Source of the DNA: Trissonchulus latispiculum
Taxonomy: Eukaryota > Nematoda > Enoplea > Enoplida > Ironidae
DNA: 64,000 bases
NCBI GenBank assembly: GCA_030248195.1
Contig: JASAND010027699.1
Location: forward strand, 52,501 to 116,500
Reading direction: 5' to 3'
Below are positions 12,187 through 23,422 of this stretch, piece by piece (position 1 is the stretch's first letter; each line of letters opens with the position of its first letter). A program made the translations under genes and the position numbers. The notes beneath the pieces are model-generated. The model was not told where the DNA came from, made no database searches, and worked only from the letters and a program-made list of their open reading frames with translations.

Positions 12187-13038
12187 TCATGTTATTTCAG
12201 TGACAATAGTGCAACAGACTATATTGAGTAATTCTTTTCTCAATATAGAATTTATAGCAAGATGCAGAAGGGGAGTAATCCACAAATTAACAGATCCGAT
12301 CGCAATTTCTACGATGGCCGCACTTGGAATCACAGATGTGATAGAATGCGCAAGTATAGTTATAAATGTTATAATCCAACTGCAAAAAGCCGTCAGCAGG
12401 AGTTTATTTTCAGCTTTTCTTTGAGATGAATTCATTCCATCTGCAGACGCTTCGTGTCTTCTAGTCACGAAGTGGAAGCTTATGCCAGCATAAGTTAACA
12501 AACTCAGGCATAGAAATGAGTAGCAAATGACAGCATCCACTACATACATTATATTGTTCGAATAATAAACTTGGACACTTGCGTTTTTGAATTCTATGAC
12601 ATAATCTTTGAAACCAGTAGCTAAGGGAAGCGTACCCATGATTCCCACTGGATAACCCATCAGACCAGCTATTAAAATCAGCATTGGAAACTTTGGAGCT
12701 GCTTTGATATTATGAAATTTCATAGGAATATAGATAGCAGCACATCGGTAAACAGCTATTAATAGTTGAAAATATAGGCCTGCGAAAAAACCAAAAACAA
12801 AATTTATAAGAATTGTCCAGTATATAAACGTCTCTGTAAATAGCCAATCTATAGCTGCATTCAATACCATCGGCAGCAGTGATGCACTATTTATCCAGTC
12901 AGATGCGGCATACAGCGTCCACAAGATATATATAGTGTCAGCAAATGTTCTTCGTTTCCACAGAAAAAATGCCACTGTGGCTCCTTGTAGTATTAGGGTC
13001 CAAAGCAAGGAAACAATGCTATACAGTTCCCAAAGCAT
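12187..13038 (-). CDS. Seven-transmembrane chemoreceptor-like GPCR, single exon
   Basis: A 283-residue protein starting at an ATG (13036-13038). Seven hydrophobic segments are visible at about residues 5-27, 35-60, 70-100, 116-138, 160-188, 214-237 and 240-264. After TM3 comes IAVYRCAAIYIP in place of the classic DRY box; TM7 has NLWITPLLHLAINSILRKEL, a weak stand-in for NPxxY followed by a basic helix-8-like segment. The overall shape is that of nematode serpentine chemoreceptors (Srv/Srg-type), a plasma-membrane receptor expected in sensory cells. It has no intron inside the frame. A decayed paralogue with matching 5' flank lies at 15716-16490. I cannot name the subfamily or ligand. Confidence 0.75.
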   Translation of the reverse strand: MLWELYSIVSLLWTLILQGATVAFFLWKRRTFADTIYILWTLYAASDWINSASLLPMVLNAAIDWLFTETFIYWTILINFVFGFFAGLYFQLLIAVYRCAAIYIPMKFHNIKAAPKFPMLILIAGLMGYPVGIMGTLPLATGFKDYVIEFKNASVQVYYSNNIMYVVDAVICYSFLCLSLLTYAGISFHFVTRRHEASADGMNSSQRKAENKLLLTAFCSWIITFITILAHSITSVIPSAAIVEIAIGSVNLWITPLLHLAINSILRKELLNIVCCTIVTEIT

Positions 13039-14553
13039 TTCCTTCAGTTACAAGTGTAAATTATGTTTTCAGTACTGTTTGTAGATGTGGAATAGACTGT
13101 GAACTGTAAATACTTGTTGTTTCAATGCAAATTCATTAGTACTGCTTTTCCACAAAAACAAAGGATAACAAATACTAAAATATATAAACAGCAGTCAGAC
13201 TGAATACTGACACAACATTGCAATAGTTCTTCAGGAGTTTTCTTCGGTGTGTCATCCAATAATGTATCACTTCAAAATGTGTCATAGATTTCGAAGAAAA
13301 CTAGTTTAGCAATATGTTAGCATGCCTTCACTTCTGTTAATGCTTTGTATATGGATGACTTAAGATACATCACTGCAAATTGATAAGTTGAAAGGTAATT
13401 AGCATGCTCTTACATTTTCTTTTGGATCCCTGTGGTGTTTGTATTGAAAAGGAAGGATCATTACAATTGCATAGGGATAAGTTTAGTGACTTTATTAAAG
13501 ATTTCAACAAAAAATTGAAAAGTTTGATACTCAAACATGACTTATTTCTGAAATATGCTGCTTGGAGTGGGAAATAACAAGTATTCAATATTCATCAAAT
13601 TCTCGATGCAAAAACACCTGATTAATTCTTTTGGGACATGCGCTAGTCTCGACAAAACAAAACATTTGTAATGTTCATGGAGGGAATACGAAGCAGAAGT
13701 GGACGTTTCCGAACTACAACATGAGTGGACAATTAGGTTGAAATGCAAATCACACAGAACGAAAGCAATAAGAATAAATTGTATTATGGAAAACGCTAAA
13801 TATTAGACCAATGAAGTTTTGTGAACGATTGCTGGACTTGCTTCAGCTGATAAACAGTTTCTTATTCTTATTATTGCTGGAAGTGCTTAAATTAAGGTGG
13901 TGGGTGAAAACTTTCGCCAAAGTAACCAAAAATGTCTGAAACGTTCAAAACGCACTGCTTCGGTGTTCCAGAACACAGTAGAAACAATCCTAAAATTTTT
14001 GTGTGGAAATGTGAAAAAGTTTGATTTTTGCCGCGTAAGTTTAGTAAAGTTGCCTGAAATACGCCTAAAACCATATTCAATCAAGAAAGCTCAGCAGACT
14101 GTATAACTTTATTCTAGGGTCAATTTTCTATCTTCAAAATTCCGAGAGATGAACGAATGGGGTAAAAATCCAGCCGATTTCCAAATTTATGAATCATTAG
14201 GAACTAAGGCATGCTATAAGGTACACTTATTTATTTAAAGTTTTTCTATAGTGTCCCAGTTGTACATCGAATATTACAGAAACTTTAAGTGAGGAGGTGA
14301 TCATTTACTCAGCCACTAGAATAGGTGAGTTGTTACCAATTATCAATTGTATTTGGGACTTAATCCAATTGTTTGATACGATATGCAATGTTATTCCAAC
14401 ATTTTTATTTTCTTAGATGCAAGCTGCCAATGGCTTTTTGAGTTGACCAAACAAGTTAATACCAAATATGCCAGATGCTTTAACCCTCTTCTGCCCAAGA
14501 CTGCTCGTGGAAATCGGTTCAAAATGCCAATTTTACATTTTTGGCTGCCTTTG
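13039..14553. other. Intergenic
   Basis: The first 170 bp is the receptor's 5' flank and resembles 16490-16680 upstream of the pseudogene. A TTAA followed by GGTGGTGGGTG (13892 onwards) resembles the ends of TTAA-type elements, but I found no matching right end. Nothing else recognised. Confidence 0.45.
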
Positions 14554-14698
14554 TGTGAAAGTTTGAAATCAGGATCTGAAAGATGTGAAGAAAAGTGTCC
14601 AGGGCGGGGATCATACCGCCGAGCTTTGGTTTAAGAGTAGAACGCTCTACCACTAAGCCACATCCCCGGACGTTGAGAGTAGGTTATTACGCTGATTT
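14554..14698. repeat. tRNA-containing direct repeat, copy 1
   Basis: About 145 bp repeated at 15044-15188 in the same orientation, offset 490 bp. It holds a tRNA-like sequence on the minus strand plus about 45 bp on one side and 28 bp on the other. The fact that flanks are shared suggests a SINE-type unit or a local duplication rather than two independent tRNAs. Confidence 0.8.
14598..14670 (-). pseudogene. tRNA-Lys(CTT)-like sequence, copy 1
   Basis: 73 nt. Acceptor TCCGGGG pairs with CCCTGGA at 6 of 7 positions; the D arm (GCTTAGTGGTAGAGC) is good and CTCTTAA gives anticodon CTT. The anticodon stem is largely unpaired and the T arm (GGCGGTATGATCC) has lost the conserved TTCGA. Judged non-functional. 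Confidence 0.5.
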
Positions 14699-15043
14699 CA
14701 ACTTTTCTGGGTTGCTGATATTTAACATACTCCCCTTGCTAATTGAAATTCGGCCTCGAATTTTCAGGAATTGCAGGTCGGACCTCAAATCCAAGTGCCA
14801 TGTAGTCTAAGCGCGGCTCCCGGCTGTCTCCTAACCCGAGGCCATATTACTTCTTTCTTTTTCATAGCCGGGAGCCTTTATATACCAAATCACACAAGAA
14901 CCAATAACGATATTAACCCTTAGCACCACGATAACCACCATATACCAAACCATTTATCTGAAGGACCTGCAATTCCACCATTCCCAGGCATCACAAACGA
15001 CTTCATCTCCTCAGAGCGGTAAGGTCCTGTCACGGTCGCTAAA

Positions 15044-15188
15044 TGTGAAAGGTTGAAATCAGGATCTGAAAGATGTGAAGAAAAGTGTCCAGGGCGGGGA
15101 TCGAACCGCCTTGCTTTGGTTTAAGAGTAGAACGCTCTACCACTAAGCCACATCACAGGATGTTGAGAGTAGGTTATTACGCTGATTT
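15044..15188. repeat. tRNA-containing direct repeat, copy 2
   Basis: Second copy of the 14554-14698 unit. This copy keeps an intact B box (GGTTCGATCCC on the minus strand) where copy 1 has TATGA, while its acceptor is worse. Confidence 0.8.
15088..15160 (-). pseudogene. tRNA-Lys(CTT)-like sequence, copy 2
   Basis: 73 nt, same layout as copy 1: D arm GCTTAGTGGTAGAGC, CTCTTAA loop with CTT, B box GGTTCGATCCC. The acceptor is poorly paired (TCCTGTG against CCCTGGA) and the anticodon stem is broken. Likely a SINE head. Confidence 0.5.
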
Positions 15189-15715
15189 AACGGAGAGATA
15201 GGACCACTACCAATGGATAGAGAATTAAATTTTCTACATTTTCGAGTCCACCGATTATAGGGTCTCCGATGTACCAACAAAAAGTTATAAGCCGTCAAAG
15301 TCGGGAAAAGTACACATTTTGCTAAACTTTCAGCGCAGAAAAGCAACTGATTGATTTCTAGGTAAACTAGGATGGAGTAAACTACATGTTATTTTAATGC
15401 ACATGACCCCTCCCCCCCAGCAATCACCTAGAGTTACGGCTTTACCGCCGACAGACTGCAGCAGCTGGCTCTGGATTTGCTTGAATGCAGCGCTCGAATA
15501 GGGCATGAAATCATGAAAATTTTCATAGCTGGCGGAATGCTGTAGAAACTAGATTTTTTCAGCAGGTGTCAAAATATTTTCCCAAAACTGGGTGGACATT
15601 TTGAAGAAAAAAGGAAAAAATTCCCAGATTGCCAACGGACAACTGGATCCTGTCCCAAAAATAAAATGGCAAAAATCACCGCTTGTGCCAAATGGCAGCC
15701 GCGGGTATGGAAGTG

Positions 15716-16480
15716 TCAATGGTTTCGGATTCTCATCAAACAGCTTCCAAATATTATCTTATTAGAACTAAAAGCATTGACGCTTGAATTGTTGAATTCT
15801 GTGACATAGTCTATTAGACCAGCACCTAAAATCAGCATCGGAATTTTAATTATGAAATTTGATGGAATATTGATAACAGCACATGGGTAAACTGCTATCA
15901 AGAGTTCATAATAACTAAGAGTGTGACAAGCGTCAAGCTCTTAGTTATTAGGCTTGGGGACATGATATGCACGATAACGGCTGACCCACCCCCACAAATT
16001 AGACCCATCACTTCAAAGAAATTCGCACGCTATGGTTGTGTGCTGATGCTCGCAACAGACGCACATTGAACCAACTGACTAATTGTGTTTACGAGCTTTA
16101 GAACGTAGCCATAGCGTACGAATTTCTTTGAAGTGATGGGTCTAATTTGTGTGGGGGGGTCAGCCGTTATCGTGCATATCATGTCCCCAAGCCTGATAAC
16201 TAAGAGCTTGACGCTCGTCACACTTTTAGTTATTATGTACTCTTGCTGCTATCAATAGCCGATAATACAGGCTTGCAAAAAAGAGTAAAACTTACAAAAC
16301 CTTGTCCATATATATGAATGCCTCAGTAATACAGTTGCACTAAATAAAATCGGCAGCAGTAATGCATCCGGTCAGATGTAACATATAGTATCTAGAAGAT
16401 ACATAAGATCGGAAAATGCTATTCCCAAAATACCATTAATATTAACCAAAGCCAAAACAACCAAAACTTAGCACCATTTA
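15716..16480 (-). pseudogene. Decayed paralogue of the 12187-13038 receptor
   Basis: Minus-strand fragments match the intact receptor in order: IAVYPCAVINIPSNF against IAVYRCAAIYIPMKF, PMLILGAGL against PMLILIAGL, DYVTEFNNSSVNAF against DYVIEFKNASVQVY. Nucleotide similarity continues on the other side of an inserted MITE (TGCTATCAATAGCC, CGGCAGCAGTAATGCA) and into the 5' flank. There are internal deletions and frame breaks as well as the insertion, so no receptor can be made. Confidence 0.75.
15900..16245. mobile_element. Foldback MITE (CAARAGTWCATAAT family), copy 1, inserted in receptor pseudogene
   Basis: Nearly the whole 346 bp is one palindrome around a centre near 16055. Ends are CAAGAGTTCATAATAACTAA on the left and, read from the right, CAAGAGTACATAATAACTAA. 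The target sequence CTGCTAT is duplicated on both sides (15893-15899 and 16246-16252); the match extends to 10 bp (CTGCTATCAA) because the element itself starts CAA. The pre-insertion sequence can be read from the intact receptor at 12757 onwards. It is related to 26430-26838. Confidence 0.85.
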
Positions 16481-18429
16481 GATCCTTGAATTTTTCATTC
16501 ACTTACTACAGTACTTTAGAATAAAATGTTTTCAGTCTTTATTGCAGATCAGGCACAAATTGTAATTTGAAGATGCTTATTGTTTCAACATAAATATGGT
16601 AGTAGTGGCTTCTATTTTTATAAAGAAGGAAAGGATCAATTGTGACATACTTTAACATGTTCAACGTTTTGCACAATTTCCGGAGTCCGTTGAGTCAATC
16701 ATCGTAAAATCTAGATTTCCAGTTATTGCAGCCTAATGGATTGTTGTTAGAAATGGGCAATTTCATCCACTACTTGCCGTTTTGGAACCTTCAAGCTAAC
16801 ACACCACAATCTTGCTGTTCACATAACCCCAGACAATGTGGACCAAAACTGTTAGCTTTTAAGTTAGCAAATAAAAATACTGCCTTCACGACACTGTCGA
16901 AAAATTGTTTCGGAAGCTGAAATTTTGATCATAACGATAACATTTTTGTGCCCAACATAATCTGCCCAACAAACGTTAGACTTCAAAAAATGGCGCGATT
17001 GGTTAAACAACGTCAGTAAAACAGTTAAACTTTAAATTTGTCATGAGTTTTTAAAATGTTAGTTACTTTTTAGGACGCTTTACTCTTTTAGACAACGCAA
17101 TCAAATTTAACAATATTTTTGTTTTTGTCTTCTAAAAAGTTGCAACAGATATGGAGAGTCAAATTAATATTTTGAGGCTAAATAATCTTGGGCCATTGCT
17201 ATCAAGGATGTTCCCTTCTATACAGCAAAACGTACTTGTAGAATAAACTCTAGTTCCAACAATGCGATGTCGGCACAATTAGAATTTGGCCAATAACTGG
17301 TTATATCCAGGTAAAAATCCTTTCAGAACCAGCAGCAGGTTAAGGCTCTTTATATTTCTGTATATATTTCTCAAGCTTTTTTCTCTGCATTACTACTTTT
17401 AAGTTTTATTTGTTGGTTCTTTGTATATGCAACGAAATTGCTTAATTGTGAATATTGCGATTACAATATGTTTCAGTTTATGCCGTTATGAAATAAATGT
17501 ATAGTTGTAGGTAACTTATTCAAGATTATTTTTAGACCTGTTTACTACGCCGAACTTCAACTTCATATTACTGCTCAAAAAGGTTTCAATAGCAGTCATC
17601 TTTCTTTTGCAAAGTTAATGGACAGGAGATATTTTCTTATTTGTGAACCTACTATATTAAGTTCCTATTTCCGAATTCTTTGTTGTGAGAAGGTTGGAAA
17701 CTTCTTCCCGCACCACGAAACGACAAACGCCTTACAAAAGCAAGGAGGGTAACTGACTGCACCTTTTTACAAGTTAGTGTGAGTGAGTGAGTGAAAGGCC
17801 AGCCTGCGTGTTATGTATGTGTAAGAATGGGCCTTCCTCTTTTCTTCGTTACAGAGAGTGATGTTAATCTTTTCTCATTGAGACTACACACGTAGACCAG
17901 ACAGAAGGGAACCTCTCTACAATTTAATGCACAAGTCACCCCTAGGAGGAAGAAAGAAAGAAAGTTAGCTAAGATTAATTCTAGGTAGTAGTTAGGATTC
18001 CTAACTATTTATTAAGCTGCGTAAGAATTAGTTCACTTAGGCGCAGCTTAGTTCTTCCTGGATTTCTAGACCCCACTGTCTGTTATCACGATTTGTTAAT
18101 TACTTCTCTGTTTTCATCGGCCAGCCTTTTAGCTCCTCATCTGTTTAACAAATAATATTAAACCCCATAGAAATGAAGCAAGGACAAAGCCACTCGGAGA
18201 CCAAAACGCTGTAAAAGTTTAGGGCCACGGCTATTAGGGTACTTTGGCTCAAAATCGGACCCAAATCTCTAAAAATTTTCAAAACTCAAGTGATATATTA
18301 CCCAGGTGCGGATACACTGGGAAATAACGAAAGAACAAAAAAGGAGGCTGGGTCCTTCTTTTCAAACCAATAAATGACGCATCAGTAAGTATGAAAGCGG
18401 CCAATCATCGAACAATGATGATAAAGGGA
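16481..18429. other. Intergenic, no gene recognised
   Basis: A short open frame at 16726-16920 has no recognisable features. Two clear hairpins appear towards the end: TAGTTAGG/CCTAACTA at 17989-18007 and TAAGCTGCG/CGCAGCTTA at about 18013-18050. They resemble the hairpins of the arrays further on. Short GTGA and GAAA repeats lie at about 17780 and 17950. Confidence 0.45.
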
Positions 18430-19990
18430 AAGCTGAAGTGAGGCCAAAATTTTCAGTTTCAAGTCAGTCTGTGATTTTGGGTCACTCTAATTTGGGACGG
18501 CCGCTCTTATCTGAAAATCCCTAGGGGCGGGAATAAATCACAGACACCCCTTGGCAAACTCTCTCCCCCTCTAGAATACCAACCTTCAGAAAGTTTGTCC
18601 CTCCTAGGCCTTTAGGTTGGGATTGGGGTCTACCTGTGGGAGATGGCTTGCTTCAAATTAGGGTTTGGCTTCAGACGCCTACTTTCTAAATATACTGTCT
18701 ATGTTGAGCGAACCCTTCCCCCTCTAGGATTTTTCTAACTTTTGAAGGCACGAATCAAAAAATACCTAATTGGGCCTCATGTCCCTCATTTGAAAATACC
18801 TCATTAAAATCGGGATCTCTCCGCCCTAGATTTTTTGATATTGGTCTTAATATCGTTTTATGTTTATGTGCTAATATTTGCGCATATTAGCTGGATGTCT
18901 CTGGATTTCCGGAAAAGGAAATCTTGGAATATATACGTCATTGGTGGGAGATTTCTGACCGCAATTCCCCTCTGCAACCCTTCCTCCAAAACGATCAAAA
19001 AACTCACTTCTGAATAGTTTATTTTCTGTTTGCAGGCTCCAGAACAATGTCTATGCTTTGACAAAGCAAGTATTAGGTTTTTTCCGTCGGTTTATCAAAT
19101 TTATGATGCAAGTTAGCTTTTCCTGAGAGTTCTAGCCTCATATAAAAAGACCTATTCCGATCGTTCTTGGATCACAAAATTCACACAATTTTCTAATCAC
19201 CTGAAATCCCGTTAATCCCGAGAATCCGTTTTAAAACCGACCAGGTTTTAACTCATTTGATGCAGTTCTAGCGCAGTCTACCTTCGAGCCTGTCTTTAGG
19301 CTCTGTTTCCCGCGATTCTGTGGTTCCATGGTCTCTGCTATGGACCTCTCCGTGTTCCGTTCCTTTCTTCTCTCTTTCTCTTTCCAGTGTGTGGATTTCG
19401 GGATTCCCCTGACCTTTCACCACTTCTTCCAGTAGTCTGTTAGATTGGATCCCTGGAATGGAGTCTTCTCCTCGATTCCTAATAAGATGGTATTTTGATC
19501 AAGAGTACGACTCTTTGCCGGTTTCAGCTTCTTCCACCTTTCTCTGTGACTAGTACCTGGTAGTGTATGTTGGCTCACTTCATATGCGTAAAATGGGGAC
19601 GGATGGGACTTTATCTTGATCTAAGTTTAACCTTTCAAGCCGTTTGTGAAATTTATCTTCAAACTATTGACTTAATTGCTCATTGGATTATTCTTAATTC
19701 ACAAAGTTTCACAGCAGCGTTCCAAAAGTCTTAAAAAAGGGGTTAAAAGTTCTAGACTCGGAACGGGTGCATTTGTGCATTTACTAACCGTGGGACTATA
19801 CGAGTCTACACCATAGACGAAGGCACAAAATAGGCATAGGATACTGACAGGTGCACTATTTCCCCAACAGACCAGTGCCTGTGAATAACTAGGGCTTAGC
19901 TCTCTAAGGTCTTAGCTTAGGTCTAAATTCAAACCAGGACTTAGTGTCACCTTGCTAGGATTGAAACTTGGCTTATCTTGGGAAAGCCAC
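18430..19990 (-). repeat. Dispersed repeat, interrupted inverted copy of 6750-7235
   Basis: Blocks 18430-18553 and 19755-19990 match the reverse complement of 7110-7235 and 6750-6960. The intervening 1.2 kb is absent from the other copy and contains hairpin sequences (19231-19303), so it is probably an insertion. Confidence 0.6.
19231..19303 (+). other. Hairpin followed by CTCATTTGATGCAG motif, plus second hairpin
   Basis: TTAAAACC (19231-19238) pairs with GGTTTTAA (19244-19251) across a 5-nt loop, followed at once by CTCATTTGATGCAG. A second hairpin, GAGCC/GGCTC, lies at 19285-19303. The same hairpin-plus-tail arrangement occurs at 30991, 33002 and 40795. Confidence 0.6.
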
Positions 19991-21104
19991 GTAGGCTAGT
20001 AAGCAGGTTTCCGCTTTGTATATTATTGTTAAAAACCTACTTTACTTACTGTAATCCACCCTAAATTATTCTACTTGTGTTTCGTGAATGATCAACGTAA
20101 TCGTTGCAAACAGCAACCATTCAGCTTATATAAGGTAGCTTAAATGCTTATGTAATCAGTTGTAGTTTGTCTTTGGTATAAGTGTGTCGGCCTATTGAGC
20201 CATCTCTGTAATTTCTGTAATCTTTCTGGTTTGCCATTAAAGCCCATCGTAAGTTCTTATTAAAATATGCCAGTCTTTCTTCTTTTATTAGGGCATTTTA
20301 GTTAGGGCATTTACTTTCATTTAATATTTGCACCCTAGGTAGGATTAGACAGAGAACCTGCATTCGATTCGCCATCTAAGTGTCGGTTTAGTTACCGGAC
20401 AGTAAAGCGGTAGTTAACATTATTCTATAATTGCTTGGATTATCATGTTATTTGTATTGTCTTGTATTGTATTGTTTTGTAGTCATATATTATCATGTCA
20501 TTTGTATTGAGAATACCGAATTCTGAATTGTTCTCTGTTACCAATAAATTGTATATATAGCATCTCCCTAGAGTATTGGTTGAAATAAACTAACTGACAT
20601 TCCCGCTCTGTAGGACTTCCTGTCACAGATTCACAGGCAACACGTTCTGCATTTTTAATTAGCAATGAACTCATAGACCCTTAGGCGGACCGTCTGGGCT
20701 AGGTTATACCAACACTAGGCTGGCTTAATCTTTAGAGCTAAGAGTTTATGCATCTGCATCTGTATAGCAACGATCATAGCCGAGAATTAGCATTCAGTTA
20801 ATCCATTTTGTTACATATCGCTATCAGCTGATTTCATGTCAACTTTACCCTCACAATTATTCGAGCTTCAGTCATCAATCGTCAATTTTTAGTCATGGTT
20901 CTGTAGATATACCTCTATTGTACTGGCAGATTTTAATTAAGTTTAAATAAGTTTTGGCACGATTCACATTTCATTGTTCCTTCGGTCACTAGGCAATCCG
21001 AAGGAAACAGGAATGGTATAACAAAGATTCAGTTGACTAAGCTACTTTTAATATTTTACCTGCAACAACTTTAGTGGCGTGTTATCTGTACTGTCAGCAA
21101 CATC
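19991..21104. other. Intergenic upstream of the channel gene
   Basis: A block near 20031-20065 (GTTAAAAACCTACTTTACT) is repeated inverted at about 12085-12120. The phrase TTATCATGTYATTTGTATTG occurs twice (about 20441 and 20489). No gene seen. Confidence 0.45.
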
Positions 21105-22322
21105 ATGACTACTGGCTCTAAGCTTCTGGCTTTCGCAGCAGCAACAACTATTCATGGCATAGTCGATATTGTCACTACTAAGAAAAGAATGCTGAAAGCG
21201 GCCTGGTTGGCGGTGTTTCTGAGTTGTTTGGCTTTAGCTGTATACCAAATTATTATGAGCATTATAGAGTACAGAAATCAGCCAACGTCGTTTCAGATCA
21301 GAAGCAAAGTTTTATACCAATTTCCAAATATCAGCTTGTGTTCCTATGAATGGTTGCATTCAGCAGAAATGACAAATCTTGGCCTTAGCACCGACGAAGT
21401 TTCATATTTGAAAAATATGATAAGCCGAGCTAGAATAAATAGCTTCAACACAACAACTAGGAATCTCTTTCAACAGAAGATGAGAAAGCATGGTCTGAAC
21501 ACTACATTTGACATAATACGAAAAGTAGCAACAAGCCCAGATCAAGTATTCTACTTTGACAGAATTGAAAATGAAGGTAATACGAACGTAGAGGTTTATC
21601 CCACAGCTGATGGTATTTGCTATAAAGTTATAAGTGACAATTATGAAGGAAGAATGGACCAAATGCCGCTTGGTTCAATGCAAGGGCGAAGATCTTTGCC
21701 ACTCCGCCTAAATACAAGCATGGCCATTACTGTAAGAGTTGGAGATGATGCAACTGCTTTTGAAACGGATCAAATCACAAGAACAAATGATTCTTTTCCT
21801 CAAGTTTTATACGAAATTGACTTCGTGCAACATATACATCTCAATACTCAACGAAGTCCCTGCCAGTCGGTTCCTCTGAACGAGCGTGTTAGCTGTCCTG
21901 TGAAATGCAATCAGGAAGAAGATGTCTGTCTGAGACAATGCGTCCCGTTCAACGGAAGCCAGCATGTCAAGTTTGAAGACATATGTGATGACGTTATTGG
22001 AAGAGATCCATGGAACGCAAGCACTCAGGAAATCGCCGCATGCGGAGAAATTAAACGGAAATGCTACATAGCATGTAGTGTACCATTCTGCAGCATCATG
22101 AAGTTCGAAGTGAGACGAATTGAGCAAGGATTTTCGCTGGACAAAATAACCATAATGGCACTGAAAAATACTCGTCACTATCGCGAGGAAGAAGAATACT
22201 ACATTTACAGCACAACCGGCTTTCTGAGCAATCTCGGTGGAATTCTCTCGCTGTTTACGGGAGCCTCTGCAATATCTCTGCTTCAGTTGATCTTCTTCTG
22301 GCTTATAAGCGATGATGGATAA
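21105..22322 (+). CDS. Degenerin/ENaC-family sodium channel subunit, single exon
   Basis: A 405-residue protein from an ATG at 21105. It has the family plan: a cytosolic N terminus with the gating motif TTIHGI (His-Gly, residues 15-20), TM1 at about 30-55, the post-TM1 motif FPNISLCSY, a Cys-rich extracellular domain (about residues 245-335 with many Cys, including CPVKC and CYIACSVPFC), then the pre-TM2 phrase FLSNLGGILSLFTGASAISL with the Gly-Ala-Ser pore/selectivity triplet and TM2. Such subunits form trimeric amiloride-sensitive, acid- or mechano-gated channels. At 405 residues it is shorter than the roughly 500-700 usual for the family; the extracellular domain looks reduced and the C terminus is only a few residues. 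Lack of introns is notable. Confidence 0.85.
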   Translation: MTTGSKLLAFAAATTIHGIVDIVTTKKRMLKAAWLAVFLSCLALAVYQIIMSIIEYRNQPTSFQIRSKVLYQFPNISLCSYEWLHSAEMTNLGLSTDEVSYLKNMISRARINSFNTTTRNLFQQKMRKHGLNTTFDIIRKVATSPDQVFYFDRIENEGNTNVEVYPTADGICYKVISDNYEGRMDQMPLGSMQGRRSLPLRLNTSMAITVRVGDDATAFETDQITRTNDSFPQVLYEIDFVQHIHLNTQRSPCQSVPLNERVSCPVKCNQEEDVCLRQCVPFNGSQHVKFEDICDDVIGRDPWNASTQEIAACGEIKRKCYIACSVPFCSIMKFEVRRIEQGFSLDKITIMALKNTRHYREEEEYYIYSTTGFLSNLGGILSLFTGASAISLLQLIFFWLISDDG

Positions 22323-22507
22323 GTGACACGCGAATCGAACTAATTCGATTTTGAAGTGGACTCTTCTTAAACAATATAGTTTATGAAATGAATAAGAATC
22401 TAGAATTTACAATTAAATTTGTTTAGAAGTTTAAGTATTTGGAAGTAGACTATTTATACTTCCAACATCTACAAGTCCCTAATGATTCTTTACAGAGTTT
22501 TACTTAA

Positions 22508-23422
22508 GGTGGTGATTCCCTTTGGTGCCAAGAAGCTGTCTCTATATCAAAATGTAGCCTACTTTTCTCGTTTTACCGAATAAAATGAAACTACATTTTG
22601 TCGTCTGAAAGATTTGAGTTAACTTTAGAAGGAGTACAATACTTCGAAATTTTCGAAGACTGAATAAAAGTTTCAAGGAACACGGGTCATATCTTTCAAT
22701 ACCTCTATCGAATAAATGGAGACTCTTTGTAATCATTACGAAATCTTTCCTCATTGCGTGGACATTAGTTAAAACGTGTGAGCAACTTGTCTTTTGCCTA
22801 TAATCCTAATATTTGTCAGGTGATCACGTTCGCTAGAAAGCAGCAATCGGGCAACTAAAAACTTTTCCCTGGGCAGTTTAGTGTAGAACGCATGTGCTAA
22901 ATGGCAGTACTCCATTTTACATAGTGACTGCTCCACAATCTCGAAAAGAATTAGTCTCGTTCTTGAAAAACTAAGTTTTTAAAAATTACAGCATATAGGA
23001 TAGAATTTCATAACGGCCATGCCTCAGTTAATTGACCTCTGTAGGACCTTTAAAATGATACTCCTCGGTTCAATCATGTATAATGCTCACTGAAAAATGG
23101 ATTATTTGATTTCTGCAGAAAACGGCAAGTTGTTGACTCCAAAATAAGAACATTGACTGATTGAAAAAGATAGAAATTTGCTTAGAAAAGCAAAAACTAA
23201 ATCTTTCGAATAAATATAATTATAAAAATGCAGCAGCTGCGCAACTGTCAGAAATCGCCTACTACTGAACGCAAATGTCGAATTTTAGACTCGGGACGGG
23301 ATTGCGCTAAACGGTTTTAGTGCAGTCTTTTATAACGCTGAAATGTTTTAAGGAAAGTCTCTTAAAATGTCACTTGGTTTGAGAAGTAAACAAACAATAT
23401 GACACCTAAAGAAATCACCACC
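22508..23422. mobile_element. TTAA-flanked non-autonomous element (GGTGGTGATT family), copy 1
   Basis: Starts GGTGGTGATTCCCTTTGG after TTAA (22504-22507) and ends with CCTAAAGAAATCACCACC before TTAA (23423-23426). It is 915 bp with no coding frame. Its left part (AAGAAGC, then ATATCAAAATGTAGC) reappears reversed near the right end of 50083-51058, so these are two copies of one family in opposite orientation. Confidence 0.8.

Noticed and set aside
13892..14110. Another TTAA GGTGGTG element
   Set aside because: Only a left-end-like sequence was found; no matching right end or TTAA.
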